A stretch of 64,000 nucleotides of DNA from Micromonospora sp. M71_S20 (GCF_003664255.1 NZ_RCCV01000003.1:124001-188000); one strand, 5' to 3'; counted from the first letter of the stretch, positions 39,965 through 49,317 are shown. Notes: a model not told the origin generated them from the letters alone. A program made the numbers and translations.

Positions 39965-42169
39965 TCAGCGGCGGCGCTTGGGCAGGTCGAACTGGTCGGC
40001 GGCCCTGCAGTCGCGCGGGCCGCCGACGGCGCCCGGCCCGGCCCGGTCGAGCGCCGCGCGCGCCCGGACCCGGCCAAGGTTCCAGGCGTACCAGGGGTCC
40101 GGCTCGTCGAGGTCGTCGGCGATCCAGCTCAGCGTGCAGCGGCGCACCGGGTCGGGCAGGCCGGCCAGGGCCGGCGTCGCGTCGGCGGAGAGCGCCCGCA
40201 GGTACCAGGCGTCGATCTTCCCCGTCTGCTCGTACCGGGCGATGTTGCGGCGGGCGGCGTAGTCCTCCGGGTTGAGCACGGCCAGGCCCAGCAGCATCAC
40301 CACGGCGAGCGCCACCGTCGTGCCGGGGATCCAGGCCCCGCGCCAGCGGAGCCCGGCCACCAGGATCATCAGGAACACGGTGCCGAGCAGCAGTTCGAAC
40401 GCCATCACGAAGAGCCGCTCGCCGGTGAAGCTGTAGGCCTTCTGGTACGTGTACATCCGGGACAGCGCCGACACCACGATGACGAAGCTGAGCACGCTGA
40501 GCAGGCCCAGCAGGACCCGCAGCAGGTGGCGCTCGACGGGCCGGTCCCGCCGCGCCCAGCGGGCCACCCCGCCGAGCACCGCCAGCGTCAGCAGGGTGAC
40601 GACGACGAGCTGCCAGAACCCGCTGCGCGCGTACTCGGCGTAGCTGAGGCCGGCGGTGCGCAGCACGTGCCGTTGCCCGCCGAACAGGACGGTGAACTGC
40701 ACGGCCACGAAGCCGCCGAACAGCAGCGTCAGGGCGCTGATGACGGGAGCCCACTCCACGAGGCCGAAGCGGCGCGTACCGGGCCGGTCCACCGTCGCCA
40801 GGTCGGGCGGCGCGGCCAACGTGTAGACGGCGGCGACGGCGCAGAGGCCGCCCACGGCGGCGAGGAAGATCCAGCGGAACACCGTGCCGACGTTGACCTC
40901 GGGAATCATCTCGCCGAGCACCACGGAGAAGGCGCCGTCGGCCGAGGACAGGAGTGCGCCGAAGACGATCAGCGCGGCCAGGGTGGCCGCGGCCGACCCG
41001 ACGACGCGACGGACCAGACCCGGGTTCGCCGGGGCGTGCAGATGCCCACGCACCCACGGCAGCCCTCGCAACGCCGCGAACGGCGCCGCCACCAGGCTGA
41101 ACAGGATCGAGCGGACGAGCCGGCCGCCCACGATCGCGAGGGTCGCGCAGGCGAGCGTGCCGAGCACGCAGAACGTCACCAGCCACCAGGCGTTGCGGAA
41201 GGCCAGGACCGACAGCAGCGCCAGGGCCGCCACCGCCCAGCCGGCGCGGATCCGCCGGTCGGCGCGCGGCAGTTCCGCGCCCGTCCGGCGGGCCGCGAGG
41301 ACCACCGCGACGGTCAGGGCGAGCCAGCCGAGGAACCAGCCGATGCCGGTGCGGGTGAGCGGTACGAAGAACGCCAGCCCCAGCGCTCCGGCGAGGATCG
41401 CGGCCGGTACGGCCCGGTCCCGGGCGGGCGCCGGCCCCGGCCAGCGCGTGTCGAGGAACGACGGCGGGCGCGGGATCGGCTGGTAGCCGCGGTACGGCGC
41501 CGGCGCGCCGGACGGCACCCCGATCCGGTACGGCGCCGGCAGCGGCGTGGCGGCGGGCTGCTGGACGGCGGTCCCCGGCCGGCCGGTGCCCGCCCCGGTG
41601 GCGGCCGGCGCGAGCGCCGGCGTGGCGGTCGTGGGCGTTGCGGTGGCGGGCGCCGCCTCGCTGGTGGGCCCGTTCGTGGTGGGCGCAGCGGGGGCGGGGG
41701 AGGTCGGTGCGGCGTCGGTGCCCTCCGGCGGCGGGCTGACGGCGTCAGGTGACGGCGCGGCAGCCGGTGCCGCGGCGTCCGCCGCCGCCACCCTGGCGGC
41801 CTGCGTCGGAATGCTCTTCGCCGGCTCGACGACGGCCGTCGGGATGCTCGTGGCGGTCGCCTCGGCCGGCCTGGCGGCGGGGGCGGCCGGTGCCGGGACC
41901 GGCGGGTCGGAGGCGACCGGAGCCGCCGTGGGGGCGGCCGGCACCAGCGGGATGAACACGGCGTACCCGCGCGTCCCGGCCGGAATGCTGACGGGGATCG
42001 CCCAGGCGGGGGCGTCCTCTGCCCCGGGCCACACCATCGGCGGTGGCGCGCCCTCGGTGGACGGCATGACGAGCAGGTAGGGCGTCGCGCTCCCGGGATC
42101 GTCACCGTCGGTGCTTCCGGGCGCCTCGCCGGAACCCGGGGAGCCCGGCACCGGTGGTGGCTGGGTCAC
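39965..42169 (-). CDS. DUF4173/DUF4153-like polytopic membrane protein with long disordered N-terminus
   Basis: 734 aa; GAGGAGGG upstream of the GTG at 42169. Residues 1-~235 are Pro/Ala/Thr-rich and disordered, with one ordered patch (WAIPVSIPAGTRGYAVFIPLVP). From ~250 onward some 11-12 hydrophobic helices follow (FLGWLALTVAVVLAARR, WWLVTFCVLGTLACATLAIVGG, LVVVTLLTLAVLGGVARW, LLGLLSVLSFVIVVSALSRM). The last ~90 residues are soluble and Trp/Asp-rich (IDAWYLRALSADATPAL, EPDPWYAWNLGRVRAR), the DUF4173 end. Role unknown; relatives are thought to influence sporulation or cell envelope. Confidence 0.82.
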   Translation of the reverse strand: MTQPPPVPGSPGSGEAPGSTDGDDPGSATPYLLVMPSTEGAPPPMVWPGAEDAPAWAIPVSIPAGTRGYAVFIPLVPAAPTAAPVASDPPVPAPAAPAARPAEATATSIPTAVVEPAKSIPTQAARVAAADAAAPAAAPSPDAVSPPPEGTDAAPTSPAPAAPTTNGPTSEAAPATATPTTATPALAPAATGAGTGRPGTAVQQPAATPLPAPYRIGVPSGAPAPYRGYQPIPRPPSFLDTRWPGPAPARDRAVPAAILAGALGLAFFVPLTRTGIGWFLGWLALTVAVVLAARRTGAELPRADRRIRAGWAVAALALLSVLAFRNAWWLVTFCVLGTLACATLAIVGGRLVRSILFSLVAAPFAALRGLPWVRGHLHAPANPGLVRRVVGSAAATLAALIVFGALLSSADGAFSVVLGEMIPEVNVGTVFRWIFLAAVGGLCAVAAVYTLAAPPDLATVDRPGTRRFGLVEWAPVISALTLLFGGFVAVQFTVLFGGQRHVLRTAGLSYAEYARSGFWQLVVVTLLTLAVLGGVARWARRDRPVERHLLRVLLGLLSVLSFVIVVSALSRMYTYQKAYSFTGERLFVMAFELLLGTVFLMILVAGLRWRGAWIPGTTVALAVVMLLGLAVLNPEDYAARRNIARYEQTGKIDAWYLRALSADATPALAGLPDPVRRCTLSWIADDLDEPDPWYAWNLGRVRARAALDRAGPGAVGGPRDCRAADQFDLPKRRR

Positions 42170-42362
42170 GGAACCCTCCTCGTTAGAACGGTCGGCACAC
42201 TGTACGGCCGACTCCGGGCCCGCCGCCGCCCCCGACACGGCCAGAGAGGCTCTGGGACCACAGCCGCAGCCGGTTGGCCGTACGCGGCCACAGCGGTGCA
42301 GACGTGGGCGAGCGGATCGGGCGGGCGGCACGCCCGGTCGATCGTCGGTAACGTGCTCGGCC

Positions 42363-43448
42363 GTGGCCAGTGGCGTACCTCCCGGCGCGTGGTGGGAGGC
42401 CCTTCCGCTGCGGCAGGTCAGCCACCTGCCCGGCATCGACGCCGAGTTGCTCCACGTGGGACTCGATCCGGCACCGGCCGCCGCTCCGGTCGTCGTCCGG
42501 TACCACGTACCGGCCCGCCGGGGCTTCGCCGACCTGCTCGCCGCCATCCTTGACGAGTTGGACCGGGCAGCGCTCACGCTGTTCCCCCGCTGGTTGCCCG
42601 GTGCCGAACAGCTCGACGGTTCCGGCACGCTGGGTGCCGCTGCGGTGCGGTCCCTCGCCTTGCGCGTCGCCGCACGCTCCGAGCACTTCGGCCCGTTCCT
42701 GGCCGACCTCGCCGAGCGCGCGCTGCGCGGGAAGCACCGGCAGCACCGGCCGCGCTTCCCGGCGGAGGTACGGGCTGCCGGCCTGGCCCGGGTCATGGCC
42801 TCCGCGTACGACCGGGTCGGGTGCGTCCTGCTGATCGGCCTGACCGACGAGCTGACCACCGACACCGAACGCGCGTTGGTCGCCGCCGCCGAATGGCTGG
42901 TGCGGCACGGCCGCCTCACCGTCTGGCTGGCCGGGCGAGAGCTGCGGACGGTCGACCGGATCCGACCGGTTCAGGTGTCGCTGCCGTCGAGCCTGACCGA
43001 GTTGGCGGTGCAGACGGGTCGGGTTCCCGACACCGTCCGCGAGGCTCCGCCGGCACTGACGTTTCCGCCGCTGTCCGGGGTGCCGCGCGGCGACAGCGCC
43101 GCCGAGCAGGCACTGGAGCTGGCACTGACGCCGCACGAGTGGGCCCGGGGGAGGCGCTGGAACCACACGTACGACTGGCACCTGCTCGGCGAGACCTACC
43201 GCCTGGACCTCTTCTGGCCGGCCGAGGGACTTGCGGTCGAGGTGGACGGCCCGGAACATCGGGGGCGAATCAGATTCGCCAACGACCGGCGGCGTGACGT
43301 GCGGCTGCAACTCCTCGGGCTGGACGTGCTCCGGTTCACCAACGAGCAGGTGCTGTCCGACGTCCAGGCCGTGGTCGGCATGATCCGGCAACTGCTGACC
43401 CGTCGTCGCCTGACCGGCACGCACCCCCACGAAGAAGAGGCACCATGA
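42363..43448 (+). CDS. DUF559/REL-like nuclease-domain protein (module gene 1)
   Basis: 361 aa from the GTG at 42363; the frame is open upstream but that part overlaps a divergent promoter and is not protein-like. The C-terminal ~275-345 region is a Vsr/DUF559-type endonuclease fold: YRLDLFWPAEGLAVEVDGPEHRGR (Asp, then Glu-Val-Asp-Gly), RRRDVRLQLLGLDVLRFTNEQVL, ending in a helix. The N-terminal part (HLPGIDAELLHVGLDPAPAAAP) is of unknown fold and contains ALVAAAEWLVRHGRLTVWLAGRELRTVDRIRPVQVSL, recalling strand-loop-helix modules seen in recombination partners. Stop overlaps gene 2 (ATGA). Likely the cutting component of the three-gene module. Confidence 0.78.
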   Translation: MASGVPPGAWWEALPLRQVSHLPGIDAELLHVGLDPAPAAAPVVVRYHVPARRGFADLLAAILDELDRAALTLFPRWLPGAEQLDGSGTLGAAAVRSLALRVAARSEHFGPFLADLAERALRGKHRQHRPRFPAEVRAAGLARVMASAYDRVGCVLLIGLTDELTTDTERALVAAAEWLVRHGRLTVWLAGRELRTVDRIRPVQVSLPSSLTELAVQTGRVPDTVREAPPALTFPPLSGVPRGDSAAEQALELALTPHEWARGRRWNHTYDWHLLGETYRLDLFWPAEGLAVEVDGPEHRGRIRFANDRRRDVRLQLLGLDVLRFTNEQVLSDVQAVVGMIRQLLTRRRLTGTHPHEEEAP

Positions 43449-44134
43449 CGAGCACGGCGGACCTTCCCCACCTGACGCCCAACCAGATCAACGCGCTTGT
43501 GGTGCTCATGGTCGAGGCCCGCGAACTGACCAACAACGAGCTGAAGGAGTTGGCCGGGTTCAGCCTCACCGGCGCCGACAACGCCAAACTCGTCAAGCTC
43601 GGCCTGGTCGAGACCGACCGGTCCCACCGGCCCTTCTCCCACGAGCTGACGGACGAGGGGTGGCGGGTGATGCGGCAGCTGCACGCCGGCGCCCTGCCCG
43701 CACGCAGTGGCTCAGCCACCCGTTCACTCTTCACCCTGCTGGCCAACCTGCACCGCTCGCTGAGCCGGTTGGGGCTCAGCCACGCCGACTTCTTCACGCA
43801 GCCGTCGGCCACCTCAGGCCCGGCGGCCGGCCTGACGCCTCCTGGCGCCGCGCCGGCGGCCACCGAGCCGGACGCCGCGGAGGCCCTGATCCGCGCCGCC
43901 TATCACGAGCTGGCCCGGGAGCCGGGAGCCTGGGTGGGGCTCGCCGACCTGCGCGAGCGCCTCGGCAGGCAGGACCGCGCGACCGTCGACGCGACGTTGC
44001 GCGCGATGGTCCACCGGGACGGCGTCCGGATCATCCCGGTCGCCAACACCAAGTCGTTGACCGCGCGGGACCGGGCGGCCGCGGTGCGCATCGGGGACGA
44101 GGAGAACCACACCCTGGCGATCGGCTCGGCATGA
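43445..44134 (+). CDS. Winged-helix-like protein (module gene 2)
   Basis: 229 aa. Residues ~10-85 read as a winged helix: NQINALVVLMVEARELTNNELKELAGFSLTG, then LVETDRSHRPFSHELTDEGWRVMRQL. A Pro/Ala-rich linker (~120-140) leads to a second helical region (ALIRAAYHELAREPGAWVGLADLRERLG, VDATLRAMVHRDGVRIIPVANTK) that also looks winged-helix-like, so the protein may have two DNA-binding heads. ATGA overlaps on both sides. Could recognise target DNA or regulate the module. Confidence 0.72.
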   Translation: MTSTADLPHLTPNQINALVVLMVEARELTNNELKELAGFSLTGADNAKLVKLGLVETDRSHRPFSHELTDEGWRVMRQLHAGALPARSGSATRSLFTLLANLHRSLSRLGLSHADFFTQPSATSGPAAGLTPPGAAPAATEPDAAEALIRAAYHELAREPGAWVGLADLRERLGRQDRATVDATLRAMVHRDGVRIIPVANTKSLTARDRAAAVRIGDEENHTLAIGSA

Positions 44135-47100
44135 TCCCGCAGGACGTACGGGCCGCGCTCGAGGCGGTCAGTCTCAATCCGGCGGTCACCCCCGACGACG
44201 TGTGGCGGCCCAGCCCGCACGACGTGCCGGAGCTGCACGAAAAGGTGGTCGCGGAGATCCTGCGCGGCGTCGGCAAGGCCCGCACCGACGACACCACCGT
44301 TCCCCTCGGGGTCGCCATGCAGGGGCGGGCGGGCGCCGGCAAGACCCACCTGCTCGGGGCGGTGCGGGACCGGATCCAGCGCGAGGGCGGCTACTTCTTC
44401 CTGGTCGACATGGTCAGCGGGAAGACGTTCTGGGAGAGTGTTGCGCTGGCTCTGGTCGAAGGCATGGGCCGGGACGCGATCGGCTGGGGCACCCAGCTGC
44501 GCACATTCCTGCGTCGGCTCACCGCCCAGCTCGGCATCCCGGCGGAAGTACGCGACGCGGTCGCCGGCACGAAGCCGGTCACCCGGGAGCACCTGGACAC
44601 CTTCGTGCGGGCCCTGCGGACGCGCCATCGCGAGATCGGCCGGGACTGCCAGGACACCGCGCGGGCACTCGTCCTGCACGGCGCGCTGGACTTCGAGGCA
44701 CAGGATGTCGGCTACGCCCATCTGATCTCCGAGCCGGGTGACCCGGTCGGCCGCGCGGCGTGGGGGCTGACTCCGGCGATCCGTGCCCCGCAGCAGATCG
44801 TCCGGGACGTCTCCCGGCTGATGGCGTTGACGCTCGATCCCACCGTGATAGCCGTCGACCAGCTCGACACGCTCTTCGCCCAGACCAGCACGGCAATGTT
44901 CGACCAGTACGCCGGGCTGGAGGACGCCCAGGCGAGATTCATCGGGCCCATCGCCGACGGTCTGCTGAAGCTGCGTGACGTCACCCGCCGGACGCTGATC
45001 GTGGTGTCGTGCCTGCCGGACACCTGGGAGCTGTTGATCAGGAGCGCACCCACCCCGGTCGGCGACCGGTTCCGGCAGGCGACCCTCCCCGACCGGATTC
45101 CCACCCCCGAGATCGGTCGGGCCATCGTCGCGAAGCGGTTCACCGCAGCCTTCGCCGGGCCGCGTTTCGCACCGCCGTATCCGACCTGGCCGATCAGCCC
45201 CGAGGCGTTCGTCGACGCCCCGGCGTTGACGCCCCGGGCGCTGCTGCGCCGGGTGGATCGGCACGTCGCCTGGTGTCGGGACCGGGGCGAGGTGACCGAG
45301 CTCGACCGTCTCATCGAGGCCGGCGACCACGTCGTCGGAGGGTCCGAGCCGCCGGACGGGAGCGCCGCCACCGGCCCGAGGTCACGCCGCGACACGGACA
45401 CCGGTGACGGCGTGCGCCTGCGGCAGCTCGACGCCCGCTTCGCCGAGCTGGTGGCGGGGGCGGACGTGGCGGGCGCGCTCGATCCGCGGACCGAGGACGA
45501 GCACATGCCGGCGCTCCTCGCCGCCGGTCTGGCGGCCTGGATCGCCGAGCAGTCCCCGACCGGCGCCAGCTACCGGCACGACCCGCTGCCGGGTCGCAAG
45601 CCGGCGCTGCACGGGCGGCTGATCGAGGTGCTGGACGAGGCCACCGAGAACGAGGCGCACTGGTGCTTCCGCGGGATCTCCCATCCGAACGCGATCGCGG
45701 CGACCGCCAGGGTGAAGGCGGCCTGCACCATGGCGGGCCTCGACCGGGCGCTGCCGCAGCGGCGGCTGGTGCTGCTGCGCAACGGCCCGTGGCCGACCGG
45801 GAAGCGTACGGCCGAGGTGTTGGCGGCCTTCGACGCGGCCGGCGGCGTCCGCTGCGGCGTCCCGGAGGCGGACCTGCGGGTGTTCGCCGCACTTCGTGAG
45901 CTGAGCGGCGAACCGGCCTCCGTTCTTCAGGAGTGGCTGGTCGCGCGCCGGCCGGCCGGCTCCACGCAGCTGTTCGCCACGATCCTCGGCGACTCCGCCG
46001 GGGCGGCCCGTGCGGAGGCCGGGCCGGTCGCCCGGTCGGAGGGGCCGACTGCCGAGGTGGGCGGCGAGGACGACGCGCGGGTCGACGGCGGGCGGGTCAC
46101 CGTCGACGGGACTTCGATCCTGTTGGGGCGGACCACCGACGGGGCGCGGCCGTTCGCGGTGGACCTGGAGTCGCTACGCCGTCACACGGTGATCTTCGCC
46201 GGCTCCGGCTCCGGTAAGACCGTGCTGATCCGGCGACTGGTCGAGGAGTGCGCGCGGGAGGGCGTCTCCGCGATCGTGCTCGATCCCAACAACGACCTCG
46301 CCCGCCTGGGCGATCCCTGGCCGCAGCCGCCCGCCGGTTGGGGTCCCGGCGACGCCGAGCGGGCCCGCGACCACCTCGACCACACCGAGGTGGTGGTCTG
46401 GACGCCCCGGGTCAACGCCGGTCGACCGCTGAGCTTCCAGCCGTTGCCGGACTTCGCCCCCGTCCGCGACTCGCCGGACGAGTTCGACCAGGCGATCCGT
46501 TCGGCGGTGGAGGCACTCGCCCCGCGTGCCGGGGTGGACCGGCCGACGAAGGTCGCCCAGCAGGGCAAGGCCGTACTGACCGAGGCCCTCCAGGCGTACG
46601 CGAGGAGCGGAATGGTGGGCCTGCCCGGCTTCACCGAGTTCCTCGCCGAACTGCCCGACGGGGTGAGCCGGTTGAGCCGGGCGGACAAGCTGGCCCAGGA
46701 CCTGGCCGAGACCCTGAAGGCCGCCATGGTCACCGATCCGTTGTTCGGGGGCGTCGGCGCCCCGGCCGATCCGGGCCTGCTGCTCACCCCCTCGCCGGGC
46801 CGTCGCGCACGCATTTCGGTGATCAGCTTTGTCGGGCTCACGTCGGACCAGGAACGGCAGGGCTTCGTCAACCAGCTCCAGATGGCCCTGTTCGCCTGGA
46901 TCAAGCGGCACCCGGCGGGCGAGCGGCCGCTGGGCGGGCTCTTCGTGATGGACGAGGCACAGACCCTCGCCCCGTCGACCGGGCAGACGGCCTGCACGGC
47001 CAGCTCGATCGCTCTCGCCTCCCAGGCCCGCAAGTACGGGCTCGGGCTGGTCTTCGCCACCCAGGCGCCGAAGGGGCTGCACAACCAGATCTCCGGCAAC

Positions 47101-47385
47101 GCCACCACGCAGTTCTTCGGGCTGCTCAACGCTCCCGCGCAGATCGACGCGGCCCGTCAGTTGGCGGAGGCCAAGGGCGGGCGGCTGCCCGACATCGGCC
47201 TCATGCAGAGCGGCCAGTTCTACGTGGCCGGGGAGGGCTTCGCGTTCGTCAAGGTGGACACGCCGATGTGCCTGTCCCACCACCCGAAGGCGCCGCTCAG
47301 CCCGGAGGAGGTCGTCGCCAGGGCGGCTTCGGCACAATTCCGGCCGGAGCGCAGTCACCTGCCGGACGCGCCGGCCGTCCGATAA
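44131..47385 (+). CDS. Double-ATPase protein: AAA/STAND-like plus HerA/FtsK-like translocase (module gene 3)
   Basis: 1084 aa. Domain 1: Walker A MQGRAGAGKTHLL at ~63-75, GGYFFLVDMVSGKTFWESV, Walker B TVIAVDQLD near 240, arginine-rich VGDRFRQATLPDRIPTP, then a winged-helix-like lid. The middle (~430-640) contains GKPALHGRLIEVLDEATE-type and RRLVLLRNGPWPTGKRTAE stretches of unknown fold. Domain 2: Walker A FAGSGSGKTVLIRR at ~688, LDPNNDLARLGDPWPQPP, Walker B GLFVMDEAQTLAPS near 935 and the sensor-like GLVFATQAPKGLHNQISGN: a hexameric HerA/FtsK-type (DUF853-like) translocase. Two different motors in one chain, tied to a nuclease gene, suggest DNA translocation with cleavage. Undescribed as far as I know. 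Confidence 0.78.
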   Translation: MIPQDVRAALEAVSLNPAVTPDDVWRPSPHDVPELHEKVVAEILRGVGKARTDDTTVPLGVAMQGRAGAGKTHLLGAVRDRIQREGGYFFLVDMVSGKTFWESVALALVEGMGRDAIGWGTQLRTFLRRLTAQLGIPAEVRDAVAGTKPVTREHLDTFVRALRTRHREIGRDCQDTARALVLHGALDFEAQDVGYAHLISEPGDPVGRAAWGLTPAIRAPQQIVRDVSRLMALTLDPTVIAVDQLDTLFAQTSTAMFDQYAGLEDAQARFIGPIADGLLKLRDVTRRTLIVVSCLPDTWELLIRSAPTPVGDRFRQATLPDRIPTPEIGRAIVAKRFTAAFAGPRFAPPYPTWPISPEAFVDAPALTPRALLRRVDRHVAWCRDRGEVTELDRLIEAGDHVVGGSEPPDGSAATGPRSRRDTDTGDGVRLRQLDARFAELVAGADVAGALDPRTEDEHMPALLAAGLAAWIAEQSPTGASYRHDPLPGRKPALHGRLIEVLDEATENEAHWCFRGISHPNAIAATARVKAACTMAGLDRALPQRRLVLLRNGPWPTGKRTAEVLAAFDAAGGVRCGVPEADLRVFAALRELSGEPASVLQEWLVARRPAGSTQLFATILGDSAGAARAEAGPVARSEGPTAEVGGEDDARVDGGRVTVDGTSILLGRTTDGARPFAVDLESLRRHTVIFAGSGSGKTVLIRRLVEECAREGVSAIVLDPNNDLARLGDPWPQPPAGWGPGDAERARDHLDHTEVVVWTPRVNAGRPLSFQPLPDFAPVRDSPDEFDQAIRSAVEALAPRAGVDRPTKVAQQGKAVLTEALQAYARSGMVGLPGFTEFLAELPDGVSRLSRADKLAQDLAETLKAAMVTDPLFGGVGAPADPGLLLTPSPGRRARISVISFVGLTSDQERQGFVNQLQMALFAWIKRHPAGERPLGGLFVMDEAQTLAPSTGQTACTASSIALASQARKYGLGLVFATQAPKGLHNQISGNATTQFFGLLNAPAQIDAARQLAEAKGGRLPDIGLMQSGQFYVAGEGFAFVKVDTPMCLSHHPKAPLSPEEVVARAASAQFRPERSHLPDAPAVR

Positions 47386-47472
47386 CGGACAGGACGCCGA
47401 ACGCCTTCGCGGCGCACTGTTGTAGCAGGTCAGAGGCGTGCGGATGGCGGGCCACAACCCATTCCTAGGGCC

Positions 47473-47498
47473 CGGCGGGGACAGCACCGTCCCCGCCG
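47473..47498 (+). terminator. Hairpin after the nuclease/ATPase module
   Basis: Perfect 10-bp stem (47473-47482 with 47489-47498) and 6-base loop, 88 bases after the ATPase stop. Confidence 0.5.
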
Positions 47499-47833
47499 AC
47501 ACCGCCGTCACCGAGCCCGACCCCGCGACGGCCCCGGCGTAGCGCAGCGCCGGCCGTCCACACCGCGAGGTCGCACTCCGGCAGTCACCGTCCCGGATGC
47601 CCGGGCGGCAGCCGCCTCACCGCCACCGACACCGACGTCCCATCACGGCAGCAACCGGAGCCGCGCGGCAACCCCGAGACGCGCGCGGCCGGCGAGCCGT
47701 ACCCACGACCCGTCCCGGGCCCAAGCCGTCGCGTGCCCGGCGACCCGGTCGTCGCCCGACCCATCCTCCCCACCGGAACCGACCGTGGCCACGAGCCCGT
47801 CGGTCCGGTCACCGAGCACGAGAGGAGCCGGCA
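47499..47833 (+). other. Gene-free stretch before the phage-like pair
   Basis: About 335 bases with no credible coding frame, unusually rich in CACCG/CGACC runs. A GAGAGGAG ribosome-binding site near 47820 belongs to the next gene. No repeat or RNA structure recognised. Confidence 0.4.
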
Positions 47834-48103
47834 ATGGCCGCTCCCACCGCCACCGCCTCCCTGAACGCCTCCACCTACTCACCCGGCGACCAGATGGTCC
47901 TGACGGTCACCTACGGCGACGCCGACACCAGGCCGGTGACCGTCACGATCGTGGTGACCGACGCGCAGGGCAACAGCAGCGCGCCGGTCAGGGTCACCGC
48001 CGTCATCGACCCGCTCACCCTCGCCGTCACCGACGACTCCGGCCGCACCTGGACCAAAGCGTCGGACAACGGGTCCGTCGCCGTCTACCGGGCGGTGGCG
48101 TGA
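47834..48103 (+). CDS. Small Ig-like domain protein without signal peptide
   Basis: 89 aa; GAGAGGAG precedes the ATG at 47834. TASLNASTYSPGDQMVLTVTYGD then VTVTIVVTDAQGNSSAPVRVTAVIDPLTLAVTD is a single beta-sandwich (Big/Ig-like) with alternating strands, as in phage tail and virion-surface proteins. No signal peptide. Stop/start overlap (TGATG) with the next gene, itself also beginning with VTVTVRDNGGRTATATADY, suggests an assembled pair. Probably structural or adhesive; phage-derived origin is an inference. Confidence 0.72.
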   Translation: MAAPTATASLNASTYSPGDQMVLTVTYGDADTRPVTVTIVVTDAQGNSSAPVRVTAVIDPLTLAVTDDSGRTWTKASDNGSVAVYRAVA

Positions 48104-49140
48104 TGCCCCGGGTCACCGTCACGGTGCGCGACAACGGCGGGCGCACCGCCACCGCGACCGCCGACTACACGATCGCGCCGCCGGTGCTGGGCGGCTACTA
48201 CCTCTCCGGCGGTGCCGACCCCACGGCCGACATGGCGGGCGGCAACTTCCGCTCGTTGACCCAGTACCGCAGCTTCGCCGACGGCTACACCTTCCCCGGC
48301 TACCAACGGCCGTGGCTCGTCACGCTCGGCAGGGCCGGGGTGCAGATGAACATGGTGCTCGAGCTGAAGCACTACGGCGCGCCCGGCACCGGGCCGCAGA
48401 CCTTCACCGTGGACGGCGTGACCTACACCGTCCCGGCGCCCGCGATGACCATCCAGCAACGCCCGGGCACGACCTGGCCCCGGGCGTACGGCTACAGCCA
48501 GGTCCTGGCCGGGCACTGCGACGGGCTGTTCGCCCGCGCCCTGTCCCAGTACCGGACCCTGGGCTTCGGAGTGAACATCCAGCTCGCCTCCGAGCTGGAC
48601 ACCGACCACGAGTTCGGCACCACCGAGTCCGGTGTCACCTACCCGTGGGCGCAGTCGGACGCCCGCGCGGTGCAGGCGATGACGTACATCGTGAATTGGT
48701 TCAAGGCCCGCCAACTGCCCGCCGGCACGACGTTCTCGGTCGGGGTGGGCGGCTTCGACCGGGCCTGCTTCCAGCGCACCCACCCGGAGGCGCTGATGGC
48801 CAAGCTCGACTTCCTCCAGTGGAACGCCTACGCCACCAGCCCCACCCACACGGCGCTGGCCCGGTTCCGCCGGACGAAGGACTGGGCGGTGGCCGACCTG
48901 GGCCCCGTCGCCCTCTCCCGCCCGGTGATCATCGCCGAGTGGGGCGTACGGGTGGCGGAGGTGCCGGACCAGGCGGCCTGGATCGCCACTGTGCCGGCCG
49001 CCATCGCCCAGCTCAACGCCGAGCGGGGACCACGGATCGCGCGGACCAACTACTTCAACTCGGGCTGGGGCACCCTGTCGCCGAAATCGACGGGGCTGGC
49101 CGCGTTGAGGGCGGCGTACGCCACCCGCCCGTACGTCTGA
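48103..49140 (+). CDS. Glycoside-hydrolase-like TIM-barrel protein without signal peptide
   Basis: 345 aa. Residues 1-25 complete an Ig-like strand pair, then a (beta/alpha)8-type domain: GGYYLSGGADPTADMAGGNFRSL, NMVLELKHYG, GFGVNIQLASELDTDHEFG, LDFLQWNAYATSPTHT and SRPVIIAEWGVRVAEVPDQ, with a likely nucleophile Glu in AEWG and an acid in LASELDTD, as in clan GH-A enzymes (GH26/GH-like phage depolymerases). Absence of a signal peptide plus coupling to an Ig-like protein fits a phage or tail-like particle component, or export by another route. Substrate unknown. Confidence 0.72.
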   Translation: MPRVTVTVRDNGGRTATATADYTIAPPVLGGYYLSGGADPTADMAGGNFRSLTQYRSFADGYTFPGYQRPWLVTLGRAGVQMNMVLELKHYGAPGTGPQTFTVDGVTYTVPAPAMTIQQRPGTTWPRAYGYSQVLAGHCDGLFARALSQYRTLGFGVNIQLASELDTDHEFGTTESGVTYPWAQSDARAVQAMTYIVNWFKARQLPAGTTFSVGVGGFDRACFQRTHPEALMAKLDFLQWNAYATSPTHTALARFRRTKDWAVADLGPVALSRPVIIAEWGVRVAEVPDQAAWIATVPAAIAQLNAERGPRIARTNYFNSGWGTLSPKSTGLAALRAAYATRPYV

Positions 49141-49317
49141 ACGGTCGCCCGGAGATCCGGGAGGACCGCAGGGGCCGGGCGGCGGGCGGACAGACGTCGA
49201 TCATGAGATCCATCGATGGTGATATAGGATCCGCCGGATCGCGCGCAGGTCCGCTCGTGCGCCACCCGGTGCGATGTCCGTCGAGTCCCGCTGCGCCAGG
49301 ACAGCCATGGAGATCAT

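Noticed and set aside
42111..42362. N-terminal extension of the DUF559 protein
   Set aside because: The frame overlaps the divergent gene start and control region and the sequence is Arg/Gly/Pro shadow-like; the GTG at 42363 is a better start.
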